A DNA stretch of 64,000 bases from Anodontia alba (GCA_964016985.1 OZ024821.1:15301211-15365210); one strand, 5' to 3'. Shown: positions 34,260-46,445, numbered from the stretch's first letter. Program-made: numbers and translations. Notes: generated by a model from the sequence alone, not told the origin.

Positions 34260-37200
34260 AGTAACAGTAGTTTTCTATATGTGCTTTACAGTTTCCCAGT
34301 GGTAATGTCTCAGCTTTGCTTGACTCAGGCAGTTCTGTGAATTTAATGTCAAAGAAGTTGTATGATGATCTTCCATGTAAAAGTAAATCTAAATTATCAC
34401 CTGTATCTGACAATAAAATTGTTTTGGCAAATAATCAAGACATACATATTAGTGGCTGTGCTCAGATTCAAGCCACTATTCAAAATACCAGACACTTAAT
34501 AGACGTTTATGTCATTCAAGAAACATCACATCCCCTTATACTTGGTGTGCAGTATATGGATGCACATGGTATCAAGTTGGACTTTTCAAATAAAACTGTC
34601 CATTTTACAAAGTGCCGTATATGGGCCTAAAAGCGGGTCACTATTACACCAAACTCAGAAACAGTTTTATGGGACAGGGTCCCTAAAAATATCTATACTG
34701 GTTTCCAGGGTGTATGTTCTGGGACCTCTTATGTTAATAGGAAAAAGCTACTGGTTGCTAGATCTTTAGCTGTTGTTTCTACAAATTATATGGTTCCAAT
34801 AAAAAAATCCTGAACCCAACATCTGAACCAGTAACCTTACATAAGAGTAAGCAAATAAGGGAATTCCACATTTTAGATGAGACCTATGATATACTTAGAT
34901 CTGATAAGCTACCTAGCTTTTCTTATCAGAATTCCCGAATTCTTTTCTTATTAAAAAGAATCAGAATTCTTTTCTTATTAAACCCCCGGTGGTTTACTCT
35001 AGTGACCGTTCTAAGGCGGTGGTCCGGGTGTTAGTCTTACTCTTTGTTGCTTTGTGTTTATTCTACGAGGCGATTTGTTGTATGTCTTACCATGTGTCAT
35101 TTTGTTCTTGTGTTTTTCAGTCCTTTTAGTATTGTGATTACCTCGCTTGGGGAAGAGAGAGCTAATCTTAGTGCTTTTCGTACGCTTGTTCGATTTGTGC
35201 TTGTTTGGATTTGTCGGTTTCCTCTTCCTCTTGGTGTCTGGGAAGGGCTGCGGTTTGTGATTGTGGCACTCCCTGGACTTTTCTCTTACCTTTTTTTTCT
35301 CCTAATAGTGCTAGTCAGACATACCACTGTTCCCATGTTAGCAATAAATCAAGCAGCAGTAAAAGTACAAAAGATTCTGAGTTTTTATCCAATTTTGGTT
35401 TAAACTCCACGGAATGGTCATCCAGCCAAAAAGATTAAGTTAAAAAATTATTGATTGACAATTAGTCTTTATTAGTCACCCCTGATTGCCCTGATTTGGG
35501 CTCAACACATATAGAAGAACATCAAATTCACCTAAAACCCGGAGCGGGCTCCAAACATCAGCGTCCGTATCAACTCACACCTAACAAACGTGAAGTATTA
35601 CGTCATCAACTGGACGAGTTACTGCGTCAAGGTATTATTGTACCTGTCAGTGAAAAAGAAGACATTCCTATTTCTAGTCCCGTTGTACTGGTCTCTAAAC
35701 GTACAAAACCCAAACAAGGAGTCAAACCTGGGTCCCGTGAGGCAACTCGTCCATGTTTCGATTTTGTGTTGATTTTCGATACCTTAATTCACAAACCCAA
35801 GATTTTTGCTTCGCTACTCCTGATGTTCAAGAACTAACAGAGTCCTTTTCCCACCGGACGCCCAACTTTATTTCTTCCATAGATCTCAGTTCAGGTTTCT
35901 TTCAAATGCGTATGTCACCAGAGTCTACCAAGTACACTGCTTTCAATACATGTTTTGGAACCTTCAAATTTTCTCGGTTGCCCATGGGTCTGAAGACCTC
36001 CCCAAATAGTTTTCAGCTGTTAATGGACCGAGTTCTAAATGGGCTTTCATTCAAAAGTACACTCTGTTACCTTGATGATGTACTTATTTTCTCAGAAACT
36101 TATGATCAGCACATGAAAGATTTGCAGGAAGTATTTGATCGATTCAGACAAGCAGGTCTGATATTGTCACCTCAAAAATGTAAATTTGCACAGAGACGTA
36201 CTATATTTTGGGCAGTGAAATTTCTAGTGAAGGCATTCGCCCTCCCTCTGATCGTTTAAAGGCTGTTCAGACTATCCTGTACCAACAAATGCGAAAACAC
36301 TTGTACGCAACCTTGGCTTAATGAATTGGTTTAAAAAGTTTATTCCAAATTACAGTGCTGTAGCAAATCCTTTGTATAAATTGCTTAGGAAAGGTGTAAA
36401 TTTTTCCTGGCAGGAAGTACATCAAACTGCATTTCAGACCCTGAAGGACTTATTACTTAAATCAGACGCTCTTGCCTTTCCTCGTTACGATCTACAGTAT
36501 TACCTCGCAGTAGACAGTAGCAGTAAGGGTATTGGGTATGTACTTTATCAGAAACACCCGAATACTAATGGCAATGGTCATACAGACCGTGTTGTTCGTT
36601 TTGTCTCAAAATCACTTTTCCAAATGGCAGCAGTCTTATGGTCCTACCAAGTTAGAACTTTTAGGCATGGTGACCAGCATTATTGATTGCGCTTCTTACT
36701 TACGGGGTCGTCATTTTATTGTTGAGTGTGATCATCAAGCCCTCAAGCCCTTGTTTCAGAAAAGCTTGAAAGGTGCAATATATGAACGCAGGTTAGCTAT
36801 TTTGCAACAATTTAATTTTTATATTAAATACAAGAAATGTGATGACATAGTTGTCCCTGATGCACTGTCCAGGTGTAATAATCAAAATGACCCTTCTTTC
36901 TCAAGCCCAGAGGAAAATGATCCCTTTTTCCCTTATGTTCCTGAACAGACAAAAAAAAAAAAAATAACATTACCCAATGGTAGCCCCCTTCAGGAATTAA
37001 TTTTCACTGATAACCGGGCACCTGAGATCAAATACAGAAATCATGTATTTTACAGCAGGAATCAGACATTGTTGTGAAACCTGATACTGCTGATTATGAG
37101 TATGCTGCTGACACTAAAATAGACAGTTTTACTCCAGGGCGGACAAGACAGAGATTATTAGGAAAAACAAAAAGGGCCAAAGCACTCAGTCCGAACGCTC

Positions 37201-37472
37201 CTATGAAAATCAACACTCCCATTGTTGAGACTGACCAGACTGGTACAAGTTCTACAGATATTTCCTCTTTGACTGAGGGTTATATTTCACAATCAAGTTT
37301 TCTTGAAGATGAGGTATAAAAGATAGAATTGTTCACCAGATTTGATTTTAGTCCTGACAAAACAAGGGAGTTACAAAGAAATGATTCACAGTTGCATGGG
37401 TCAATACAATATTTGGAGAGTAAAATATTGCCAAAAAGTCAGAAAAAAGCTAGGCGAGTTTTATTAGAATCC
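34260..37472 (+). pseudogene. Gypsy copy B pol, integrase deleted
   Basis: Protease DSGSSVN near 34322, RT with intact YLDDVLIFSE near 36072, RNase H LAVDSSSKGIGY near 36505, VPDALSRC near 36850. Breaks include a premature stop near 34628, a retroelement insert at 34979-35290, shifts near 35725, 36205 and 36620, and a TAA near 37317. The integrase region present in copy A (29985-31455) is absent: the sequence passes straight from 'gtcagaaaaaagctaggc' to the post-pol region. Confidence 0.85.
34979..35290 (+). mobile_element. 5'-truncated retroelement 3' end inside copy B pol
   Basis: Plus-strand copy of the last ~312 bp of the 43670-45059 element, ending ...cttttctcttacc followed by T8. Inserted where copy A reads 'cagaattctcctactag'. 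Extra 'aattcttttcttatta' filler lies just upstream (34936-34978). Confidence 0.8.
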
Positions 37473-38223
37473 CTATTTATATCCTAAATTAACAGTTGCA
37501 GAATACTTCAGGTTTCAGCCTGTTGTAAGGTTAGCTAACCCCGCAAGGTTCGAGGTTATTTTTACTATGTTCATTCTTTCATAGTATGAGTAATTAGGAT
37601 CTGTTTTAAGCTCTTTATATCACAACTGAGAAATTCCACTGGGAAAAGTTTAGAGGTTGTGTCAAATTCTGTTGTTACTAGCAGATTTAATCCTGATAAC
37701 ACTGACTGTGGAATGGGTTGAAATGAACAGTGTTTCATATTAAAATGTATACCGATTTATATTAAAATGTATACTGAATACAATTAGTAAGCACAAACTG
37801 CTGACATACAATATGTGTGCGCTAAAGAACAAATTAGAGACAGCTAATTTGTAGATGATTTGATTGTGTTTCAGATATACCGTGTTTTCTATCAATGCAT
37901 GCATTAGTTTCATTATGCCGGTATGTATATGTATATGTATTATTTTTCATGGTTGTTTTTTTAATTGTTCATGTTTGCTATAAAAGTTCGCGTGAGTGAA
38001 TTTCATGCCTAGGTTATAATGTTGCAGCATCCAAGAGGAAATTCTGTTATTTCATGGATTTGTTTTTACTAGAATTAAAGTTTTTAATATACAGCAACAA
38101 TTCCGGATTTCTGCTGAGTCTGCAATATTATGTGTGAGTATGTGTGTATAATTTGATCACATGGGTCTGTTGAAGGATGTGATAGTTATGCTGATATGTG
38201 TCAAATTATTTTTTGTGGGGGGA

Positions 38224-38794
38224 TGTAATATATTGGCATATATTGTTCTTTCTGATCTGTTTCAACTTTAACCTTTCCTTCCTATTTCCTGGCTCCCCCT
38301 TTCCGCTGCACCTGGACTATTACGTTGTATTATCTTTGACTGCTCTCTGACCTTTCTGGTATACTTTGAGTTGGAAATTCCTCAGGAAGTACCATATTTG
38401 TATGTGTGTACTATACATACTGCCAGAGTCTCTGGGCTCCGCCTACTTGTTTTCTCTGTGGGAAACTTTTGGCAGGAAGCAGAGTATACATATTTGGGCA
38501 GGGGTACTAGAATGAAAAGGCATGGTTTGTCAGAGAGAGGAGGCAGTTCGATCTTTGCTTTTGTGACAGAAACATTAAATATATTTTGGAGCTTTACCAT
38601 CCAAAATTATCTTTTGATATTATAAGAATTATTTACTTTGGTTTTAGAGAAATAAGAACTAAGAAAACTTAATAAATAGAGAACTTATACGATGACTTGT
38701 GTTTTACTTCAAATTATTATTATATTCAAACCTCTCGTAAATTCCCCAAGTTAAAAATGACTTAGCAGTGAAGAAAACTAGTATTATTATTACA
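38224..38794 (+). repeat. Gypsy LTR 3 (3' LTR of copy B)
   Basis: 571 bp, TGTAATATATTG to ATTACA, preceded by the polypurine tract tgtggggggA. The TTAT following matches the bases before LTR 1. Confidence 0.9.
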
Positions 38795-39086
38795 TTATAT
38801 AAGGAAAAGTGAAGTTTCCGACCTAATATTTCCTCTTAAACTAGTGCCATTATTACATAGATATGTTATTACTTGTATAAGATAGAGAGATAAATAGACA
38901 AATAGATAGAGCAATAATCACATATGTATCATTTAAGTTTCCTTTGAAGATTAACTGCTACCACACCAAAGCAACTTACAATACCTTTGTATTGAGGATA
39001 ACTGGTCGACTAATGTAATAATTACGATATTGTTGCTCAATGCGCATTTTTTTTTCTTTCGGTTTTACCGAGTTTAAACAAAAAAA

Positions 39087-39366
39087 GGTAAGAGAAAAGT
39101 CCAGGGAGTGCCACAATCACAAACCACAAATCACAGCCCTTCCCAGACCCCAAGAGGAAGAGGAAACCGACAAATCCAAACTAGCACAAATCGAACAAAC
39201 GTACGAAAAGCACTAAGATTAGCTCTCTCTTCCCCAAGCGAGGTAATCGCAATACTAAAAGGACTGAAAAACACAAGAACAAAATGACACATGGAAAGAC
39301 ATACAACAAATCGCCTCGTAGAATAAACCACAAAGCAACAAAGAGTAAGACTAACACCGGGACCAC
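39087..39366 (-). mobile_element. 5'-truncated retroelement 3' end
   Basis: Minus-strand copy of the terminal ~280 bp of the 43670-45059 element, terminus ggtaagagaaaagtcc at 39087 preceded by A7. Lies just inside the right end of the large transposon. Confidence 0.8.
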
Positions 39367-39394
39367 AAGCCTATGGGCACTTGGTAAACTGGAG

Positions 39395-39514
39395 GGGGAG
39401 GAGGGTTACTTTTACATATGGGGCTTGTCTTATGAGTGTGGGGCGAGTTGTCTTGGGGCGAGTTTTATGTGGGGCGAATTGTCTTGGGGCGTTTGTCTTT
39501 GGGGCGAGTTGTCC
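39395..39514. repeat. Right terminal inverted repeat of the large transposon
   Basis: Repeated ggggcgagttgtctt blocks, the inverted counterpart of 21283-21405. Confidence 0.85.
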
Positions 39515-39584
39515 GTAATTCTTAGTAACACACAGATTGTATCATTAAGTCATTAATACTTCAAGAATAAACTTAAAACATTTA

Positions 39585-40214
39585 CGAGGGTCGTGCAAAA
39601 AGTTCTGTCACTAATAGGCTTCCTAAGTTTTATCCCAGGTATATTTTAAAATGCTTCACTGCACTTAAATGGTGTGTTGAATAGCTAACGATACCCGTTT
39701 ATTTCGTTCAAATTGCTTTCCAACTGACCGAGTTATTTCAAATTGAAATAGATGCAGTCATATACACTGACTAATTTACTTGTTACAATAAGATACAAAA
39801 GGATGGTCAGGAGTCCACCTTCTGCATGGCAACGCCTCCCATAAGTGTGAGGTTGGCTTCTGAAAAGGTGAAAGTTTTAAACCATCCACCTTATCTACCT
39901 GACCTGAGTCTCTGTGACTTATTTTTATTTCCAAGGCTTAAAAAATGCTTTCTGGAAATAAGTATGTCTAGTTCTCTTGGTAGCGCTATTTATCAGTGTC
40001 TCCAACAGATACCAACAGAAGACTATTTATCTGCGTTTCGCGACTGGGTAAAAAGGTTACAAACGTGTTTCAGTAAAGGGGGAATACTTTGAAGGTTTGT
40101 AATAAAAATATGTTTGATCTTGGCCCAATATATATATTATTAGGTCCGAGGTTTGATAAAACGTAGCACTGAAGTAATCCGAACCCAGTGACAAAACTGT
40201 TTGCAGGACCCTCG
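39585..40214 (+). mobile_element. Internally deleted mariner element
   Basis: Flanked by TA (39583-39584 and 40215-40216). The ends CGAGGGTCGTGCAAAAAGTT and aactgtttgcaggaccctcg are inverted copies. At 39826-40092 the transposase C-terminus remains: VLNHPPYLPDLSLCDLFLFP with the PDLxxCD catalytic Asp region of D34D mariners, ending FSKGG. Most of the N-terminal half is missing. Confidence 0.9.
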
Positions 40215-40216
40215 TA

Positions 40217-40650
<434 letters not shown>

Positions 40651-40654
40651 AGTT

Positions 40655-41545
40655 TTGCGTCAATTATCATGAACCTTTATCCTAATAATATACGGACAGG
40701 TTCAAATATTGGGTCATGTGGGGTCAAAACCGGGTCATTAGGTCAAATTTCTTCAAAACTTTGGTGTACTCTAGAGGCCACAGTTCTTCATGAAACTTTA
40801 CCAGAATGTTTGTCTGGTCAAGATCGAAAATGGGTCATGTGCGATAAAAGCTAGGTCAATTTTTTTAACCTTGTGTGCACTCTAGATGCCACAGTTTTGT
40901 TTCAGTCTTAGTGAAACATTACCAGAATCTTTGTCTGGATGATATCTTGGAAAGATTTGATTATGGGTCATATTGGGTCAAACACTAGGTCACTTGAAAA
41001 AAAAGTGTATTCTCGAGGTTAGTGTTTTACTTCAACCGTCATGAACCTTGATCAGAATGTTTGTCTTGATAATATCTTAGTCAAATTTGAAAATGGGTTA
41101 TTTGGAATAAAAAACAAGATCACACGGTCAAATTTCTTTACAATCTGTGCATTCTAAAGGCCGCAGTTTTGACCCAGTCTGCATGAAACTTCATCAGAAC
41201 TGTTCATTTTAATGATATTTCAGTCGATTTCAAACGTAAACTCAAAAACGTGGTCACCAGGTCAGATTAGATTAAAACCTAACGTGCTGTCTAGAGGCAA
41301 CAGTTTTGAGCCAGTCTGCACGAAACCACCAAAATTACCCACTATTGATCACGTGGGGTCAAAAACTAGATCACTTAAAGCCTTTAGAGGCCATAGTTTT
41401 GACCCAATCTTCATCAGAATGTTTGTTCCTTATGTGTACTTTAGAGGCCATAGTTTTGATCCATTCATTAGAATGTTTGCTACGATGTAATCTCGATGGC
41501 ATTCCAATATGGGCCATGTGAACTAAAAAACTAGGTTACTTTAAC
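40655..41545. repeat. Satellite, ~120-150-bp unit ('tctagaggccacagttttga')
   Basis: Landmarks 'agaggccacagtttt', 'catgaaactt(t/c)atcagaatgtttgtc', 'gatgatatcttggtca' and 'gggtcatgtggggtcaaaaac(t)aggtcac' recur about six times. Typical invertebrate intergenic satellite; short frames here are not genes. Confidence 0.85.
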
Positions 41546-42235
41546 CAGGCACATCCCCTGATTTCACTTTTGTATGTATGTATATATATATATATAGCTT
41601 AAAAAATGTGTGGCTGGCGAGTCCAGTGGTGAAAATCCCATTGAAATATTCCAAATACAAAGTTATTGAGAGTTTTGGTTTTTGCTCATATGCATCTCAT
41701 TAGTATTCATGAAGAACAAAACATCTCTGGCTCTTATGAGTAGTTTAACTGAAAAAAAAATGTTTGAAAAAACTTTAATTAGAAAATATTCAAGGAATGT
41801 ATGAAGAGAGAAACAGATCTCCTCCATATTTATATGTAGGCTGCAGTGCTTGTACATTTATATAATCAGTTTGATTTTTAAATGAATGTTAACATTACAA
41901 AATTAGATTTAGTAAGGTTTTAAAATTAATTTGAATTCTGTTTTCTGAAGCAATTTTATTGAAATTGTATATATATTTTTTGTCACAATCTTTCGGAATA
42001 TACTTTTCAACAAGTTTATTTATTCTTGGTAAGCTTTTTTCCAACATAGAGATCTGTATCTTCCATTTTTTAATATTTCAAAATTCAAAAAAAAATGATT
42101 TAAAATTTGATTACATTTCGTCATTTAAAACAAGAAATTTCAGAAGACAACGCAGTTCGCCGGATGCGCGGTGTGGACGAAATATGAAAGCTATATCTTA
42201 CTTCAGCAGTCATGTACTCTTTTGAAAACATAAAC
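41546..42235. other. AT-rich intergenic, nothing recognised
   Basis: Short TA run at 41579-41597. No gene or repeat supported. Confidence 0.4.
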
Positions 42236-42237
42236 AC

Positions 42238-42960
42238 AGCTATAAATGACGAAGTATGACCTGACCTTGACCTAGGCAGAAGGTCAAACTGAGGAAAGGG
42301 TGTGTGCTATTAAAAGGCCTTACCCTAAGGCAGGTTTAGGCCAAATATTAAAGTGGCATCTGGAATATTTTAGCAGTTACGTAAACTTTTCAAAACTTAC
42401 ATGCAGAAATTGAACATGGATTTAAACGACAAAGTATGACCTGACCTTGACCTAGGCAGAAGGTCAAACTAAGGAAGAGGTGTGTGCTATTGAAATATCT
42501 CACCCTAAGCTAGGTGAGGGCTAAATATTAAAGCAGTATCTTGAATACTTAAGCAGTTACGTACACTTTTCAAAACTTAAACACAGAACTTGAAAATGGG
42601 TGTAAATGACAAAGTCTGAACTGACCTAAGCATCACCTAAGCAGAAGGTCAACTGAGGAAGGGGTGTGTGCTAATAAAAGGCTTACCCTAAGGTAGGCGT
42701 GGTCAAAATATTAAAGCGGTATCTTGAATACTTCAGCAGTTACCGACATTTTTTTAAACGCAGAACTTAAACATGGGTGTAAAAATGACAGTGTGAACTG
42801 ACCTTGACCTGTATAGAGGGTCTAACTTGGGAATGGGGAATGGGGTTGTATGCTATTGAAAGGTCTTACCCGAAGGTAGGTGTTGGCCAAATATGAAAGC
42901 AGTACCTTAATTAATTAAAAAACTATGCACACCTTTGAAAACTTAACATTGTGCTAACGC
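42238..42960. repeat. Satellite, ~180-bp unit ('tgacctgaccttgacctaggcaga')
   Basis: Four head-to-tail units starting near 42246, 42431, 42606 and 42785, each with 'gcagaaggtcaaactgagga', 'gtgtgtgctattaaaaggc', 'ccctaaggtaggtg...ggccaaatattaaagc' and 'cagttacgtacacttttcaaaac'. Ends in 'gctaacgcggaccccgacgcgg'. Confidence 0.9.
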
Positions 42961-43278
42961 GGACCCCGACGCGGACAGACGCCAACATCAACAATTGGAT
43001 AGCCAGAACGGAATCATTTGTACGCAAATTCAGGCAAACTCTTGAAAAAATATGCCTGGAAGCCCTTCTAAATTAGAGGCTATTCTTAAAGGAAATAATT
43101 TGCTCCTCTTCACAAACTGAATGACAAACAGTGTAGATCCTGATCAGAAGCCATCTGATCTGGATCTGCACTGTCTGCAAAGGTAGGAGTTGTCGTGAAC
43201 AGCAGGATAAGGGTTAAAGATGGCCGCCATTACGTGGTAAACTTGTTGATTTTAATTAGCTTCTCCAAATTAACTTAA

Positions 43279-43454
43279 CCCTTGCCATGCTAATTCTTAG
43301 CCGATCATATTGCTTGATCCAAGATTGTTGATGTAAATTCACACACTGAATGACAAACAGTGTAGATCCAGAAAGCCGGCTCCTGAAGAAGCTGCCTGAT
43401 CTGGATCTAAACTGCTTGCAAAGGCATGGCATCTCCAGGTTCAGCAGGACCAGA
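43279..43454. mobile_element. TTAA-flanked MITE (CCCTTGCCATGCT end)
   Basis: TTAA at 43275-43278 and 43455-43458. Core hairpin at 43355-43424 (aaacagtgtagatccag / tctggatctaaactg). A further core palindrome lies at 43128-43180. Same family as 58429-58617. Confidence 0.7.
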
Positions 43455-43669
43455 GTTAAGTTATATGTGGAATATTATGTAATATTATATATGCACATGT
43501 AAAAGATACCATGTAGTTGTAATTGCATATATTCAACATATATGTTCAAATTAATGCACTTCCATTATTTAAAAGCCTACGTGCTTTGGTAAGTGCTATA
43601 TAGCATTTTTCCTTCTCAGGTGGCATAATGAGGGTACGTTATGTACCCAGCTGGCTCATAAGGTTTACA

Positions 43670-45059
43670 GATTTGTTGCAGATTTGTTTCTTTTTTTGTT
43701 ATGAGAGAGATTTCATGAAGTCTCTCTCACGTGAAAATCAGGCTGACATTATTGAGGCTTTCAATTCAGCTTCTAGATACCTTGATGAGTTATTAAATAT
43801 TGAAAATATTTACTTTGACCAAATGGTGGACCGGATATACCCTACAGAGCTCCAATTAAATAGAGCAAAATCTTCCGATACCGAGGCACCTTTTTTTTAT
43901 TTGAATCTATGTATTTCTAATGGTACGGTTTCCACCAAAATTTATGATAAACGGGACGATTTTGATTTTGATATAGTCAATTTCCCTTTTCTGGATGGTG
44001 ATGTCCCCCGGTGTACCTCATATCGGGTATACATATCTCAACTTATTAGAGTCGCCAGAGCTTCTTCAAATCCTAATGACTTTAACTACCATAATAAAGC
44101 CCTTACTGCCAAACTTCTTAGGCAGGGCTATCGTTATTTTAAACTTTGTAAGACGTTTTCGAAATTTTATCACAGACACAGTGCCTTGTTAGAAAAATAT
44201 AGCGTCAGTCTGAAAACACTTCTGCAACAAGGTATATCGGAACCAGAATTTTACGGTGACTTAGTGTATAAATTTAGAAAAATTGTAGGTAAATCTAACT
44301 TTTCGGAGCAATTCAGAAAACTTATTAACCGTTATAAAAGAATTGGCTATAGCCTGGATATTATGCGGCAGACTGCATGCCTAGTTGTCAATCCAATCAT
44401 TGTTGATGGCTATGCTTCACTCTTTAATTGCACGACGGCGGTTCGGGCCTCAGACCCAATGACGGCATCTTCGTAAAACTTTAACCAGTGGGTTGGGGCC
44501 TGACTATATGTCTTTGGCTTGGCCCGCCGTGGTTCAACTATTGGTTTTCATTTACTCTGGCATACAGTAGAATTAGCCATGAGTACTCGTCTTTGTTTAT
44601 TATAGTGATTAATTTGTGTTTTGTTTTTTTCGCTTTGATGCATTGACTGAGTTGGGAGCCTTTATGCGAACCGAATTTTTATGTGTTTCTGTATTAAGGG
44701 TAGCATCGGGACCCAGGGTGAAGTTAGCTAGCTGTAAAAGTGCTTTAAATATCCCGGTGGTTTACTCTACTGACCGTTCTAAGGCGGTGGTCCCGGTGTT
44801 AGTCTTACTCTTTGTTGCTTTGTGGTTTATTCTACGAGGCGATTTGTTGTATGTCTTTCCATGTGTCATTTTGTTCTTGTGTTTTTCAGTCCTTTTAGTA
44901 TTGCGATTACCTCGCTTGGGGAAGAGAGAGCTAATCTTAGTGCTTTTCGTACGTTTATTCGATTTGTGCTTGTTTGGATTTGTCGATTTCCTCTTCCTCT
45001 TGGGGTCTGGGAAGGGCTGCGGTTTGTGATTGTTGCACTCTCCGGACTTTTCTCTTACC
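43670..45059 (+). pseudogene. 5'-truncated non-LTR-type retroelement: RT C-terminus plus 3' UTR
   Basis: An open frame to 44476 carries a reverse-transcriptase palm/thumb segment: CYERDFMKSL, then RYLDE near 43788 (relatives, from memory, have YLDD, so the last catalytic Asp may be lost), then YDKRDDFDFDIVNFPFLDGD near 43943 and YRVYISQLIR near 44020. That last signature belongs to an RT family widespread in aquatic invertebrates; its class is unsure. The fingers domain and everything upstream are missing. A ~580-bp 3' UTR ends ...cttttctcttacc plus T run. Four shorter copies in the window share this 3' terminus. Confidence 0.75.
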
Positions 45060-45064
45060 TTTTT

Positions 45065-45320
45065 TTACACAACGTTGCATTAACGTTGATCCAATGTCAT
45101 GATATTTTTACAATGTCATATTAAACTGGATGCAACGTCAGGACATTTGTACAAAACAGCATTAATGTCATTGAAGTGTCATGAAGCTGATAATACATTG
45201 CATTAACATCGGTACAGCGCCATGACATTTATACAAAAGTCGCACTTTAGAGCAATGCCATGACATTTACGTTGATAAAATGCCGTTAAGGTGACGTTGT
45301 ATAAAGGTCATGTGCCAACT
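45065..45320. repeat. Degenerate short tandem repeat ('atgtcatgacatttatac')
   Basis: The words 'ttaacgttgat', 'gtcatgacatttataca' and 'gcattaa(t/c)gt' recur about every 60-70 bp. Old and irregular. Confidence 0.5.
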
Positions 45321-45646
45321 TGGGAAGAATTATATATGCACTGTATGCGGCTCACTGTAGATATAATTCTGCAATATGTATTACATAATGTATTTATTCT
45401 AATATAAGCCCCCACTCGAATAAACACCCCTCCTACTTTTGTAGGAGAAAAGCATTTATAAACACATGCAAAATTGAATTTAGGACATCAAACTATCTTA
45501 TTTTTTTGATGCTAATTTGGACTCAATACTGCCATTCAGTTTCTTCTTAAATTCCCCCGTTGATTTATTGGGGCACCACCATCAGGTGTGAGGGTTATTA
45601 TTTCAATGAGCTCTTAATGTTTATATAAAGTTCATCGCCTGTTTAA

Positions 45647-45839
45647 CCCTTAAAGCGCCAATCACAACTGCAGTAGACGACAATTTTTATTTTTTTTTTT
45701 TATTTTTATTTTTCAGAGAAAACAAGTCTTGATATTTCATGTGAATCGTCGATTCACATGAAATGTCAAGACCTGTTTTATCTGAAAAAAAAAAAAATTT
45801 AATGTCGTCTGCTACAAATTTTGCTTGGCGCTTTAAGGG
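45647..45839. mobile_element. piggyBac-like MITE (CCCTTAAAGCGCCA ends)
   Basis: TTAA on both sides (45643-45646, 45840-45843). Ends cccttaaagcgccaa and ttggcgctttaaggg. Internal palindrome of atttcatgtgaatcg / cgattcacatgaaat. CCC ends plus TTAA duplication fit piggyBac. Confidence 0.8.
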
Positions 45840-45984
45840 TTAAATAAAGAAGGATAAGTGGCAAACTGTATGATCTACATTGTTTCCTTCGGATTGTCTG
45901 TTCGAATAATTTGGGTAAATATGGTATGCATGAAATATGTTGAACAAGTAAGCTATTGGCCACAAATACATGAGCCACAGCACA

Positions 45985-46195
45985 GCAATGCCTACATTGC
46001 ATGTGCACCTAGCGAAGACTCAGATCAGCCTGCATATCAGCAGTCTGATCAGTCTTGGCAGGGTACTCTGTGGGTAGCCAATGGTAAAAATCGTCTTCAG
46101 GCGGATGGTAAAGACTTTGACCAGCCTACACAAATGTGTAGGATGATCCTAGTCTTCGCTGGGCGCATATGCAGTCTTGTAGTAAATGCTGTGTT
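45985..46195. mobile_element. 'cagcgaagactc' family copy
   Basis: gcatgtgcacctagcgaagactcagatcagcc on one side and cctagtcttcgctgggcgcatatgc on the other, inverted. Related to 7325-7626. Confidence 0.65.
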
Positions 46196-46334
46196 CTGGG
46201 TAATATAAAAATAAAATCCTCAACTTTTGTGTCCTGTCATAGAAATAACATAATAACAGTGTCTTTGTGTAATATTTATTTATGTACATCTATTCTCTAA
46301 CATATTAGCTCCAGAAACAGTACTGATAGTTTTC

Positions 46335-46445
46335 TTTTTCCTCCATGAAAACATATTTTGGGATATTCATTAAAAGCACATTGGCAAGGTGCTTCTAATG
46401 AGTACCACAATATATGTTTTTTAGGCGAAATAAGAAAACTATTAT
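46335..46445. mobile_element. Palindromic MITE copy ('aaaacatatnttgtgg' family)
   Basis: ctccatgaaaacatattttggg against caatatatgttttttaggcga. Diverged member of the 6863-6990 family. Confidence 0.6.

Larger units (their letters stand above)
25524..38794 (+). mobile_element. Tandem Ty3/Gypsy: LTR-copy A-LTR-copy B-LTR
   Basis: Three LTRs in the same direction (25524-26102, 32238-33036, 38224-38794) with two gag-pol bodies between them. The whole complex is flanked by the 4-mer TTAT on both sides (25520-25523 and 38795-38798), as expected for one insertion followed by unequal exchange. No envelope-like frame was seen in either copy. Both bodies carry shifts and deletions, so neither is intact. 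Confidence 0.9.
21276..39521. mobile_element. Large TIR transposon (MULE-like?) with nested insertions
   Basis: The left end (ggacaactcgccccaaagac..., core from 21283) and right end (core to 39514) are inverted copies over ~115 bp, roughly 85% alike by eye, built of repeated acaactcgcccc blocks. Seven bases outside each core lies the same 8-mer TTAGTAAC (21268-21275 and 39522-39529), a likely target duplication. The 18.2 kb interior is mostly later insertions: a LINE, truncated retroelement ends and a Gypsy tandem. No transposase seen. 8-9 bp duplications and long TIRs suggest Mutator-like, but this is inference. Confidence 0.7.

Noticed and set aside
21276..39521. Maverick/Polinton identity for the 18-kb element
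   Set aside because: Size fits, but no polymerase B, retroviral-type integrase of its own, ATPase or capsid genes; the interior is nested retroelements and the duplication is 8 bp rather than 6.
44616..45124. Hydrophobic frames resembling membrane proteins (also at 24498-24931, 35044-35403, 39131-39366)
   Set aside because: They lie in the 3' UTR of the 43670-45059 retroelement and recur in its truncated copies in either strand; accidental Leu/Val/Phe-rich translation.
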